Source: Anas platyrhynchos
Lineage: Eukaryota; Chordata; Aves; Anseriformes; Anatidae
DNA: 64,000 bases
NCBI RefSeq assembly: GCF_047663525.1
Contig: NC_092606.1
Coordinates: 6,818,501 to 6,882,500, forward strand
Reading direction: 5' to 3'
Position 1 is the stretch's first letter, and each line of letters opens with the position of its first letter. Positions 20,401 to 29,550 of the stretch are shown here, one piece after another. Under the pieces are notes generated by a model that was given only the letters and a program-made list of their open reading frames with translations, was not told where the DNA came from and made no database searches. The translations under genes and the position numbers were made by a program.

Positions 20401-23400
20401 GTGGGCACCCAATTTCCCCCCAGTTACCCGCACAGATGACCCCGGCGTCCTCGTGGTGGCCGCAGTTGTGGATGCCCCAGCCGAGGCTGTAGCAGGCGGC
20501 GAGGACGGGCTCGCTGCCCTCGCAGTTGACGTTGTCCAGCAGGATGCGCCCCGTGCCGTAGCCGAAATAGGCGTTGCTCTTGGCCTCCAGGGCCCGGCCG
20601 CAGCCCAGCTGCTTGCAGACCACCCCGGCGTCGCTCAGACCCCAGTCGTCGTCGCACACCGTGCCCCAGCTCCCCCCGTGGAAGATCTCCACCCGGCCCC
20701 GGCAGGTGTCCGCCCCGCTCACCAGCCGGACGCTGCCGTCACCTGGAGGGGGACAGAACAGGGGGACAAACGTCTCGCCGTCCCCCCGAGCCCACCGACC
20801 CACAAGGCTGGGCTCCGGTGGGGTGGAAGACACCTAAGAGGGTGGCAGGGGGGCTGCTTTGGGGCAGCACGACCGATGGGATCCTGCATGAAGTGCTGGA
20901 AAAAGGATTTGGAGGATTTGGCTCCAAAGGTGGAGGTGCCGGGGGGCTGCTCCTTGTACGCAGCCCACCGGGGTGGCTGGAGGGGAAGGATGGGGCCATG
21001 GTGGTGGTGGTGGTGGGGTGGTGGTGGGGGTGCTGTTCTGCTCTCCCCTTGGAGACCCCCCAGCCGGGCCGGGCTCCCAGCCCCTCACCTTCCCCGCTGC
21101 GCCCCGAGACCGTGGCGGTCCTGCTGGTCGGTCCTTCGCTTGCTGGCGTGGGCAAGAGCTCTGCAGAGGGAATGAGAGATGTCAGCCCCTGCCCGGGAGG
21201 TGACCAGCACCCAGAAAAGCCTCACAGAAAGGATGCAGAAGCTCGGCTGACCCCAGGACTCCTCCGGGAGACCCCTGGAGCCGCCAGCTCCCCCCGCGCG
21301 CCCCTCTCCCCGTTACCATTACACACGACGCCCACGTCCTCGTAGTGGTAGCAGTTGTGGATGCCCCAGCCGTGGCTCCAGCACTCGCTCAGCGCCGCCT
21401 CCCGGCCCTTGCAGTCCACGTTGTCCAGGAAGATGGGCCCGCTGCCCTGCCCGAAGGTCATGGGCGCCGGCAGGGCGATGGCGTGGCCGCAGCCCAGCTG
21501 GCGGCACACCACGTTGGCGTCCACGATGTCCCAGTCGTCGTCGCACACCGTGCCCCACGTGCCGTTGTGCAGGATCTCCAGGCGGCCCTGGCAGCGGCCG
21601 GGCCCGTTGGCCAGGCGCAGCTCTGCGAGGACGGGCACAGCGAGGTGCTCAGCGGGCCGGCCACGAGGTGCCAGGCACCCAAAACGTCTCCGTTACAAAG
21701 GGTTTGGGTCCATCCTGCCCCAAATCACCGCTCCTTGGGTCGAACGGGTGGCTCTTGGCCAGCTGCTGGCTTGCTGACCCCATTACTAACACCCAGTGAG
21801 CTTGATGCTGGGGACACGGGCACCCCTGCACTTTTTTTTTGATCACACAAGGTGCAAAAAACATCCTCCTGGATGTTTGCAGCCTGGGGATCACCCAGCC
21901 GTGTGCCACCGCGCGGCTCGGGTGACGAGGTGCAATTAGCAGGTTGCTGCTCGCCTCGATGAACGCGGCCACAGCGGGTCCCCGGTGGGAATTGGTGGCA
22001 GGGAAATGCTTCCCCAGGCTGCTGGCAGCGGGGACTGCGTGTGTCTGTGTGTGTGTGTGTGTGTGTGGGAGCTGCCCTCCAGGGACTTCTTGGCGGGGGC
22101 ACGCTGAGTGACACGGGGACAGGCAGCCGGCGGGGGCTGCCAGGGTTTCCTCGCCTGATAACGAGCAGCGTGGGGCTGAGAAAGGATCCCTATTTCCCCT
22201 CCCTAAAAGAAGTTCAGCTTTCTGCTGCCGCTCTTTGTTCCAACCCAACATGCCTCCTGTCTGAAGCCCCGTTTGGAACAAAACCACTTATTTTTTTTTT
22301 TTTTTTTCAGCTGCAAAACCTGGATGAAAGCGGCTCGGAGCGAAGGACCTCACCTGGGAACGGCAGCGGAGCGGGCTCGGAGGCGCCTGAAACAGAGGAG
22401 GCAGGGTCAGGGCTCTCTGGATAACCGCACGGGGATGCAGGGAGCAGGGCTGGGACCGGCTGCACGTGCTGGGAATTATTTCAGCTCAGCCCCAGAGGAG
22501 CTGGCAGCTCCAGCCCCCTGCGTCTCGCCCACCACCGCCCTCGCTCTCGGCTCCCCGTGGCTCCCCGAAACCCTTGGATGGAGCTCGGCAGAGAGGTGCC
22601 AAGGGTGCCTGTTAGCAGCCTAATGAAACCAAGCTGCTCTCCTGGCGTGCGCCCGGGAGCTGCTAGCTTGCAGACAGAAGGAGCCTTTCAGTGCTGCCTC
22701 TCCTCCCCGCTCCCCCCGTTGTCTCGCTGCCAGCAGCTTTGCTTTATGGGCACGGCGAGCGGCGGCGGCAGCAGCCCCTGGAGAAATGGTCCTGCCTGCC
22801 ACCACGGGGAGCCTGCTGGTGATTTCCTGATGGCAAACGCTGCGCCGGGCAGCTCTCTGTGCATTGTAATTTATTTTTTTTTCCCCACAACGCAGTCAGC
22901 ATTTTGCAGGCTGTGTGTTTCTCCGCGTGGACCAACACGGCTGATGGGGTGACGCCACTCCAAGGGTGGCCCCGACGCTGGGCGAGCTGCAGGGTGCTGC
23001 TGCTGGTCCACGCGGATCTGCCTCTTGCAATCACATTTTCCACCTCGCAGTGGTGCAAGCACCTGGGAAACACCCGCCTGCTGCAGCATCCCCACCGGGG
23101 AAAGCTCAGGATGCGGCCCCAAAAGCACGGGGACCCTCAGGACCCCTGGCAGCAGGGGTGGTGGGTGCCGGGGGAGGAGATGGGGCACGTTGATGGGGTG
23201 GGCGCACAGCAGGGCTCACCTGCTGGGAACTGATCCCTGCAGGAAACAGGAGCCCGGGGGATGCTGCCAGGAGGAGAGGCTGGGGGGAGATGCCAAAGGG
23301 TGGGTGGAGGTGCCGGGGTTTTGAGGAGTGATTGATCCTGGCTTGGGCGGGTTTTTGCCACCTATTCCCAGCGGCGGGTGAGAATGGCTTTGTTAAATAT

Positions 23401-23915
23401 TCCATATTCATCTCCCGTCCATCAGGATCAAAGCTCCGAAGCGTTCATTTAAGAGCATCCTCCAGCAAAGTCAAGAGAGGCCCGAAAAAATGCAGGCGGT
23501 GCGGCCGCGCTAATGAGGAAACCGCTGTTCCTGGGGAACTGCCACAGCTCCCAGCTCCCTCTGATCCAGCCTCACAAAGCCATAAAAACAAAAAAATAAA
23601 AGAAAGAAGAAGGAACTGTGTAAAGACAGCCCCTCTCCGGGCACATTCCTAAACAAAAGCACCAGCCAGGAGGACTGCTCAGCCCACAAAAGCACCGTGG
23701 GGATGTCCTGGGGATGCTGGCAGCTGGCTCGCTCCCTCCCTCTCCACACAAGGACAATTTGCCCACTGCAACAAGCCAGGAGGAAGACCTTGGTGCCTGA
23801 AATCCCCCCACCCCACCGTGCCCAGCCAGCGCTCACCCGTGGGGCCGAGGAGGAGGAAGAGGAGCAGCAGGGAGGCAGGCAGCGCCCCGCACACCGGGCA
23901 CAGGCCAGGGCTCAT
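17173..23915 (-). CDS. SSC4D: Scavenger receptor cysteine-rich protein with four domains (complete, 10 coding exons)
   Basis: A secreted protein of the group-B SRCR family, thought to act in innate recognition at epithelia; its ligands are poorly known. Coding exons on the minus strand are 23915-23837, 22386-22354, 21622-21317, 21160-21089, 20742-20428, 19737-19657, 19413-19336, 18482-18171, 17695-17618 and 17489-17173, totalling 1671 nt or 556 residues (the human protein is of similar size). All exon borders have AG/GT sites and every intron is phase 1. The order is signal peptide, a short PLPFPELRL entry to SRCR1, SRCR2, SRCR3, SRCR4. Each SRCR has eight cysteines (group B) and the WGTVCDD core. 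Pro/Thr/Ser linkers lie between SRCR1 and SRCR2, SRCR2 and SRCR3, and SRCR3 and SRCR4. There is no transmembrane segment after SRCR4. The neighbours YWHAG and DTX2 match human gene order, which supports SSC4D over CD163- or DMBT1-type genes. Confidence 0.93.
17618..17695 (-). CDS. SSC4D: SSC4D linker exon (SRCR3-SRCR4)
   Basis: 26 codons, phase 1-1, with [17 protein letters not shown]; a short Thr/Pro hinge. Acceptor ctccag, donor gtaggt. Confidence 0.75.
18171..18482 (-). CDS. SSC4D: SSC4D SRCR domain 3 exon
   Basis: 104 codons, phase 1-1. Eight cysteines; [18 protein letters not shown] and [15 protein letters not shown] match the third domain of mammalian SSC4D. One sequon (NGS). Confidence 0.95.
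18503..19130 (-). repeat. G-rich minisatellite in SSC4D intron
   Basis: Between the SRCR3 exon and linker exon b, the plus strand carries about fifteen degenerate copies of a 20-30-bp unit built on 'gatcctaaagggtgtgggg' (to about 18915), followed by about 200 bp of gatggggggag-type G-rich sequence. The G runs are on the template strand of SSC4D. Confidence 0.85.
19336..19413 (-). CDS. SSC4D: SSC4D linker exon b (SRCR2-SRCR3)
   Basis: 26 codons, phase 1-1, containing [17 protein letters not shown]; donor gtaagt. Same length as the linker exon before SRCR4, which may reflect an old exon duplication. Confidence 0.7.
19657..19737 (-). CDS. SSC4D: SSC4D linker exon a (SRCR2-SRCR3)
   Basis: 27 codons, phase 1-1, Thr/Ser-rich (for example [17 protein letters not shown]). 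Likely O-glycosylated stalk. Called from acceptor, donor and phase. Confidence 0.7.
20041..20130 (+). repeat. (GGAGAT)15 perfect hexanucleotide repeat
   Basis: Fifteen uninterrupted copies of GGAGAT, flanked on the left (19840-20040) by a degraded version of the same unit. It lies in the SSC4D intron between linker exon a and SRCR2. The Met-Glu and Ile-Ser periodic open frames here are repeat artefacts. Confidence 0.95.
20428..20742 (-). CDS. SSC4D: SSC4D SRCR domain 2 exon
   Basis: 105 codons, phase 1-1. Begins [20 protein letters not shown] and ends [14 protein letters not shown]; eight cysteines; the [17 protein letters not shown] segment matches the second domain of mammalian SSC4D. Confidence 0.95.
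21089..21160 (-). CDS. SSC4D: SSC4D linker exon (SRCR1-SRCR2)
   Basis: 24 codons, phase 1-1, rich in Pro, Thr, Ser and Gly ([19 protein letters not shown]); likely an extended, O-glycosylated hinge. Identified by splice sites and phase rather than by homology. Confidence 0.75.
21317..21622 (-). CDS. SSC4D: SSC4D SRCR domain 1 exon
   Basis: 102 codons, phase 1 at both ends. Eight cysteines, [10 protein letters not shown] core, [10 protein letters not shown], and the end [13 protein letters not shown]. One N-glycosylation sequon (NGT). Confidence 0.95.
22039..22068 (+). repeat. (GT)n microsatellite in SSC4D intron
   Basis: Imperfect then perfect TG dinucleotides, about 15 units, in the intron upstream of the SRCR1 exon. 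Confidence 0.85.
22354..22386 (-). CDS. SSC4D: SSC4D 33-nt linker exon before SRCR1
   Basis: Micro-exon of 11 codons with acceptor tttcag and donor gtgagg. It supplies the PAPLPFP peptide that runs into ELRLANG of SRCR1, mirroring the LPFPELRL junction of mammalian SSC4D, which is what supports so short an exon. Confidence 0.8.
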
Positions 23916-23942
23916 CTCCGCTCGAGGGTCCTCCTGCTGCCC
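23837..23942 (-). CDS. SSC4D: SSC4D exon with start codon and signal peptide
   Basis: ATG at 23915-23913; 26 codons plus one base, donor gtgagc at 23836. The peptide has a hydrophobic core LLLLFLLLG after [10 protein letters not shown], typical of a secretory signal. A probable acceptor (ttccag) puts the exon start at 23942, so 27 nt of 5'UTR are included and a non-coding first exon should lie further right; I could not place it. Confidence 0.8.
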
Positions 23943-24935
23943 CTGGAACACACAGACACCAGGGTTAGTGATGGTGGGGGTGGCTGGAGCAGCAATTGTG
24001 TCAAAAAAAAAACACTGGAAGAGGTGGAAAGAGGCTCCCCATCCGCACGGGTAATTCCTAACCCACCACGTGGACGTGGCACTCGGCACAGCACGCAGCC
24101 CCCTTCTGGGAAGTGAAGGTGCTTCGTGTCACCCCAGCAAGTCACGGCCCTCTTTTGGGGAGGCTCCTGGCATTGCTCCTCTGGGGCTGAAGGATTCACA
24201 AGAGCAGGAAACCCAGCAAAAAGCCTCCGAGGCTGCGCCAGGCTCCCACCGTGCAGACATGGAGAAACCCTCCCTGAATTATCGAGCCGGCTACAACCAC
24301 GCTCAGCCCTCTCCATCACACAGCTCCTCTCCCTCCCTTGGTGCTCTCCTCTCATTAAGGAGACACAATTCCCCCTCCATTTGCTGCTCGGTTCAAAAGA
24401 TGGTGTAGAAAAGGTGAACATCAGCTCTGCTGGGTGTGAGCTGGCAGGGACACCCTGCACCCAGCACGTCCCCAGCACCAGGCCATGAGTGCCATCCTGA
24501 GGACACTATTTCATGGAGGCTGTGAAGCCAGCCTGTAAATCTTGCAGAGCTGGAGGCTTAAAATTAGCCTCTGCAGCTTGCACGGGGCTTCTTGGAGCGA
24601 TGGGCACCGCTGCTGCTTCTGCTGGTGGCCACATAGGGCACAGCCCCGTGCACACCCCTGCTCCTGCCGCGGGGCTGCTGGCGACCCAGCGCTCGGAGGA
24701 GACCCGCCAGCACACCAACGGCTCAGTTACGGGGCAGGGAACTCAATCTAGTCCCTAACATCGCATTTCTCAATACTCCATTCATGCTTATTCCGCCCCG
24801 AAGAATGTCGCCTTTTGTCCTGCCGGCCCTCCCTGCTCCGCGGCACAGAGGGGCTGAAAGACGGCCGGCACGCTGCCGTGGGCCAGCAGCCCCTCGGCAT
24901 GCCGCCTGCACCAGCCCTGCTGCGGGCGAGCATCC

Positions 24936-25090
24936 ACCCCATAACCACCCCATATCCACCCCATAACCACCCCACATCCACCCCACATCCACCCCATACC
25001 CTTCCCATATCTATCCCGCATCCACCTTGCGTCCATCCCACATCCATCCCGCATGCATCCTGCATCCACCCCGCATCCATCCCATATCCT
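24936..25090 (+). repeat. 11-bp minisatellite (atccaccccat)n
   Basis: About fourteen copies of an 11-bp unit, first nearly perfect (variants atccaccccat and aaccaccccac), then diverging to gtccatcccac and atgcatcctgc toward the right. Intergenic. Confidence 0.9.
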
Positions 25091-28059
25091 CCTGCTCCAG
25101 CTGCCCCTGGCAGGCATTAAGCACCGCAATGCAAGCTGCAGCCCCAGCTGTCCCCATCAAGATAAATCCCCACTTTCCCTGCAGATCCCAGTAAATAAAC
25201 CACAAAAACTCTCATCCTCTGGACCGGACAGGACACATTTGCTGCTGGACCAACCCTCTTCCAAAAGCAGTGTCATCAATCCACGTACCTGTTCGGTATT
25301 TTCTTTCCAGGATAAAGGCGGATGTATTAAATCCCAGAAATAAAGATTCTCTTCGGAAGTCAAGAAAAATTGCTGGCCGGTTGGTTAACAAAAAGAAAAA
25401 ATAATTGATGAAATGAATGGTGCCTCTTCGCCCAGGCAGGAGGCGGTGGGGATAAGGCAGGAAGCTTTTCTTCCAGCGCGGGGGCAGGTGCAAATTTTTT
25501 TAGAAAATGACAAAAAAATAAGAAGAAAGAAGAGAAAAAGGATCTCGTCCATCGACCGAGCAGCTCCAGCCTGTCATCCCGTGCCACCCTGGGGCCGGAC
25601 GCTGCTGCTGGCAGAGGAAAGCTCACGGTTGTGGGGTGGGAAGGTGCCCACGCCGCCCCATTGTGGGGCTACCCGTCCCCTCCTGGGGGAGACAGCCAGG
25701 GGAGGGAGGATGAGGAGGGAGAGGAAGAGGAGGATGAGGAAGAGGAGAGGAAGAGGGGACGCTGAGCGAGGCGGGATGGGGTGGGACTGGCTCGGGTTTC
25801 AGGCTGGCGCTGGGAGCTGGCTGAATGCCTCTGGGAGCGGGTGGAGGGCATCTGGGCTCATCGCTTCCCCCTCTGCTTTCCTGCCCCGTTTTGGAGAAGG
25901 CAGCAAGGCCACCACACCGGCACGGGGAAGGCAGCAAGGACACGGTCCCGATCCCGCTGGCACCCCGCAATACCTGGGTCGGGCCTGTTGGTGCGGGCAG
26001 GACACAGGTCCCATCCCACAGCGCTCCCTGGGCGTCCCTGGGGTGGCACCTGAGCTCCTCTTTCCCAAGGGTGAAGTCAAGGAAGGATTTTCCGGGCTCT
26101 CCAAAAACCACCAGATTTGGGTTGGTGGTGTTCCCCTGTCTCCCCTCCAGGGGAAACCTTTCCTCCCCATCTCAGGTGCTTCACATCTGGGCCATCTCCC
26201 TGAGCTTCCAGCCAGGGCCAGCCCCACAGCGCTGCGCACCCACGGGTCCCAGCTCCCCTCTTGGAGACCGATAGAGCTGATGGCCGTGGGGGCATCCCAT
26301 GAAATTTTAAATAGAAATGTGTTCAACCATCGGTACTGCAAGAAAAAGCCCGGTAAAGGTCTCTACACTCTTGAAGGCAACTGCAAAAGGACCCCAAAAA
26401 CGTGTTGGGTTTTCTTGCAAATTCTTAAGCCCCCCCAGTGATTTGGGGGCCCTGGTGTGCCCTTGGCTTTGGACAAGCCGATCCCACGAGCAGCAGGATT
26501 TCTGCCCCGGCTTTCCATGCAGTCAGCAGGTGCCTCGGTACCCCCCTTTATGGGTCTGCAGGAAGCCCGTGCCCCAAAACATTCGTGTTTCACCTCGGTA
26601 CAAAGCAGCGACCACCGCCGGTGACTGCACCGTTACCCACCTGCCGGTATCCCTTCTGGTGCTGCAGTAATTAGCAAGTGAGCATTGACTTTTTATTCCC
26701 CAGCATTGGCAAAGTTATAATTAGTCCGCTCATAAATGCTAGTTTCGAAGGTGCCTTTTTGGTCCATTTTGCCTGAACTTTGAAAAACTTTCAGCCACCC
26801 CGGCTGCCAGCCCAGGGCTGTGGATGGTCACTGTCACAGGGGATCCACATCCAGCCCGGGGGTGCCACAAAGCGAAGCCTCCCCGCGGGTGGCCTGAAGA
26901 TGCTCCTCTCCCTGTCGGCGATTTTCACAAATCTGCAGGGCTACAGGGAGAAAAAAGGCTTCCCTCGGCAGCGAGCTGGCCAAACCCCGGGTATATTTTG
27001 GCTCAGGGGAGATTTTGGTTCCTTGGTTCCTCGGGGAGGTGTGAGCCACGGGCTGGGTGCTGATGAGCTGCAGGCTTCCCCCGCTGCTTGCTGAGCTGCA
27101 CCAGCAGGCTTTCAGGAGCTTGTTTCCCGCTGTCATCTGCATTTTGGGGAGAATTTAGCTGGAAGGAGGCTTTGATGGCAGCAGGATGGGGAAGGAAGGG
27201 ACTGCACGAGCTGGCTGATGGCTGTGAGACCTGCTGGTGCTCGAGGAGAGGGGACGCGAGGGGAAACCAGTACGAGCATCTCTGGCCAGCCCGTGTACCA
27301 GCTGATATATTTAATTTTAACACATTTACGGAGAGCAGAAGGACGGGAGGCAGTCCCCAGGGAGCCTCGGCACTGCAGCGAGGTGGAGCTGAGGGAGAGG
27401 AACCTGGCCCTGCACAAAATGGCCTTTGTTCGCCCGGGGAACCCGCTTCGGGGAGAAGGAGCAGCCCAAGGACACCCCGCTGACAGGCCCTGACAGCCCC
27501 AGGGGTGGCAAATGGGAGATATGGATCTTGAAGGATCTTTTCCACATTTCCATATCAACCTCTTATCTCAGTGGCCACAGGGGCCGGGTGGCTTCCCACC
27601 TTCATCCACCAGCACTGCCGGCCCTACACAGAGCACTCACAGAGGGCCGCACAGCTCAGCCCGGCTGGCGTGGGGGATTTAGGAGCAAAGCCCTAAAACA
27701 GGGTGTGGGGAAGGCAGATGGCGGTGGGTGCTGCCTGCCCTGGTGCATGAACCTATGGGGCATGGAAATGGGACGGCCTGCGTGCCGCCCGCCTCAGGCC
27801 TGCACCAGCATCCCAGTGCTGTGGGGACACTGGTGCTGAGGGGAGAGTGGTGTTGAGGGGACAGTGGTGCTGAGGGGACACGAGGCACTAGGTGGCTCAC
27901 TAGGTGGCAGTGAGAAGCGCTTATAGGGTTTGTGAAGATCCCCGCTCCTCGGCAGGCCGCAGCAGGCCGACAGGGCCGGACTCTCTCCCTGACTCCCCTC
28001 AGTTTGGGTTTGTGGGGAAGGTGATCTGCAATCAGCCCCCCACCCTGCATCACACAGTA

Positions 28060-29275
28060 TTTTACACTCATTCTGTACCACACTCACCATGTCACACTAT
28101 TTTATACACACACGTCACACACTATTTTACACACCCCATATCACACCCTATTTTACACACTCACCCTGCACCACACACACACCATACCCTCCCCACACAC
28201 CATATCAGACTGTTGTGCACACCGTACACCACACACTATTTCACACCCTCACACCACACACTAGCTCACACCCCCCCATAGCACACGCTATTTTACACAC
28301 TCACCCTGTACCACCCCCCATAGCACACACACTATTTTATATACACCCTCCATAGCACACGCTATTTTACATCACCCCATTGCACACACTACTTTACACC
28401 CCCCTATATCACACACACTATTTTACACTCCCCCCACATCACACACTATTTTACACCCCCTGTATCACACAAACTATTTTACAACCCCCACATCACACGC
28501 TATTTAAAACACCCCCCATATCACACACTATTTTACACCCCCCATCACACACACTATTTTACACCCTCACATCACACACTATTTTACACCTCCCCATATC
28601 ATACACACTATTTTACACCCCCCCATCACACACACTATTTAAAACACCCCCCCACATCACACAACTTTACACCCCCCATAGCACACACTACTTTACACCC
28701 TGCTATATCACACACACTATTTTACACACCCCCCATATCACACACTATTTTATACCCCCATATCACACACACTATTTTACACTCCCCCCCGTATCACACA
28801 CTATTTAAAACACCCCCCACATCACACACTATTTTACACCCCCTATATCACACGCACTATTTTACAACCCCCACATCACACACTATTTAAAACACCCCCC
28901 ATAGCACACACTATTTTATACCCCCACATCACACACGCTATTTTACACCCCCCCAACACACACACTATTTTACACCCCCACATCACACGCTATTTTACAC
29001 CCCCCCATCACACACACTATTTTACACCCCCCCATAGCACACACATTATTTTACACACTCCCCATATTACACACTATTTAAAACACCCCCATAGCACACA
29101 CACTATTTTACACCCCCCCACTTCACACACTATTTTACACCCCCTCATAGCACACACACTATTTTACACCCCCCCATCACATGCTATTTTACACACCCAT
29201 ATCACACACACTACTTAAAACACCCCCCCCGTAGCACACACACTATTTTACACCCCCATATCCCACACAATTTTA
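28060..29275 (+). repeat. 1.2-kb AC-rich tandem array
   Basis: Roughly 35-40 degenerate copies of a 25-35-bp unit built on 'cacacactattttacacccc' plus a variable C run and 'catatca' or 'catagca'. The T-containing core tattttacacc is the most constant part; C-run length varies from copy to copy. The array stops about 200 bp before the DTX2 promoter. Confidence 0.92.
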
Positions 29276-29550
29276 TTATTATTATCCTCACACCATGTCA
29301 CCCCCCCCACCAACCCCTTATCTCCCTCCATCACCCCCCCATTATCACCCCCCTTCCCCCTCCCCCCTCCCACCCCTTGGCCCCTCCCCTCCCCTCTGGC
29401 CCCTCCCCTCCCCGTGGCCCCGCCCCCTCCCCCCTCCCGCCCCGCCCCCGCACTACATCTCCCAGCGGGCCCCGCGCCGCGCACGCGCAGTGCCAGCGCC
29501 GCCGGCCGGGAAGCGGCAACGCCGGGAGCCGCCGGGAGCCACGGTGAGGG
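29276..29550 (+). promoter_or_regulatory. DTX2: DTX2 CpG-island promoter
   Basis: A pyrimidine-rich segment with several CCCGCCC/CCCCTCCC boxes leads into ACTACATCTCCCAGCG at 29453-29468, a ZNF143/THAP11-type element like those of the YWHAG promoter. An NRF1-like GCGCACGCGCAGTGC follows near 29479-29493. No TATA box. CpG density stays high to about 29760. Transcription probably starts around 29470-29500. Confidence 0.7.
29470..29543 (+). other. DTX2: DTX2 non-coding exon 1 (5'UTR)
   Basis: The 5' border is approximate. The 3' border is a donor, acg|gtgagg, at 29543/29544. No ATG starts a frame joined to the coding exons here, so it is 5'UTR spliced to 32436. Confidence 0.55.

Larger units (their letters stand above)
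23943..29450. other. Intergenic region between the divergent genes SSC4D and DTX2
   Basis: The genes point away from each other. No complete gene recognised; in human this slot holds ZP3, and no zona-pellucida-like exon was seen. It must contain the unplaced 5' non-coding exon of SSC4D. Visible features are an 11-bp minisatellite (24936-25090), a GA-rich stretch at 25690-25760, an AT-rich block with two TAATTA sites near 26668-26723, and a long AC-rich tandem array (28060-29275). Confidence 0.6.

Noticed and set aside
19894-20433. Ile-Ser and Met-Glu repeat frames
   Set aside because: Direct translation of the (GGAGAT)n repeat inside an SSC4D intron.
25413-26441. 342-codon plus-strand frame between SSC4D and DTX2
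   Set aside because: Longest non-repeat frame in the gap, but Arg/Pro/Gly-rich GC-driven composition, no recognisable domain, and no support from synteny. It could be a lineage-specific transcript, but nothing in the sequence supports that.
28089-28808. Open frames in the AC-rich array (HTLFYTP-like repeats)
   Set aside because: Peptide periodicity follows the DNA repeat unit; no start context or conservation argument.
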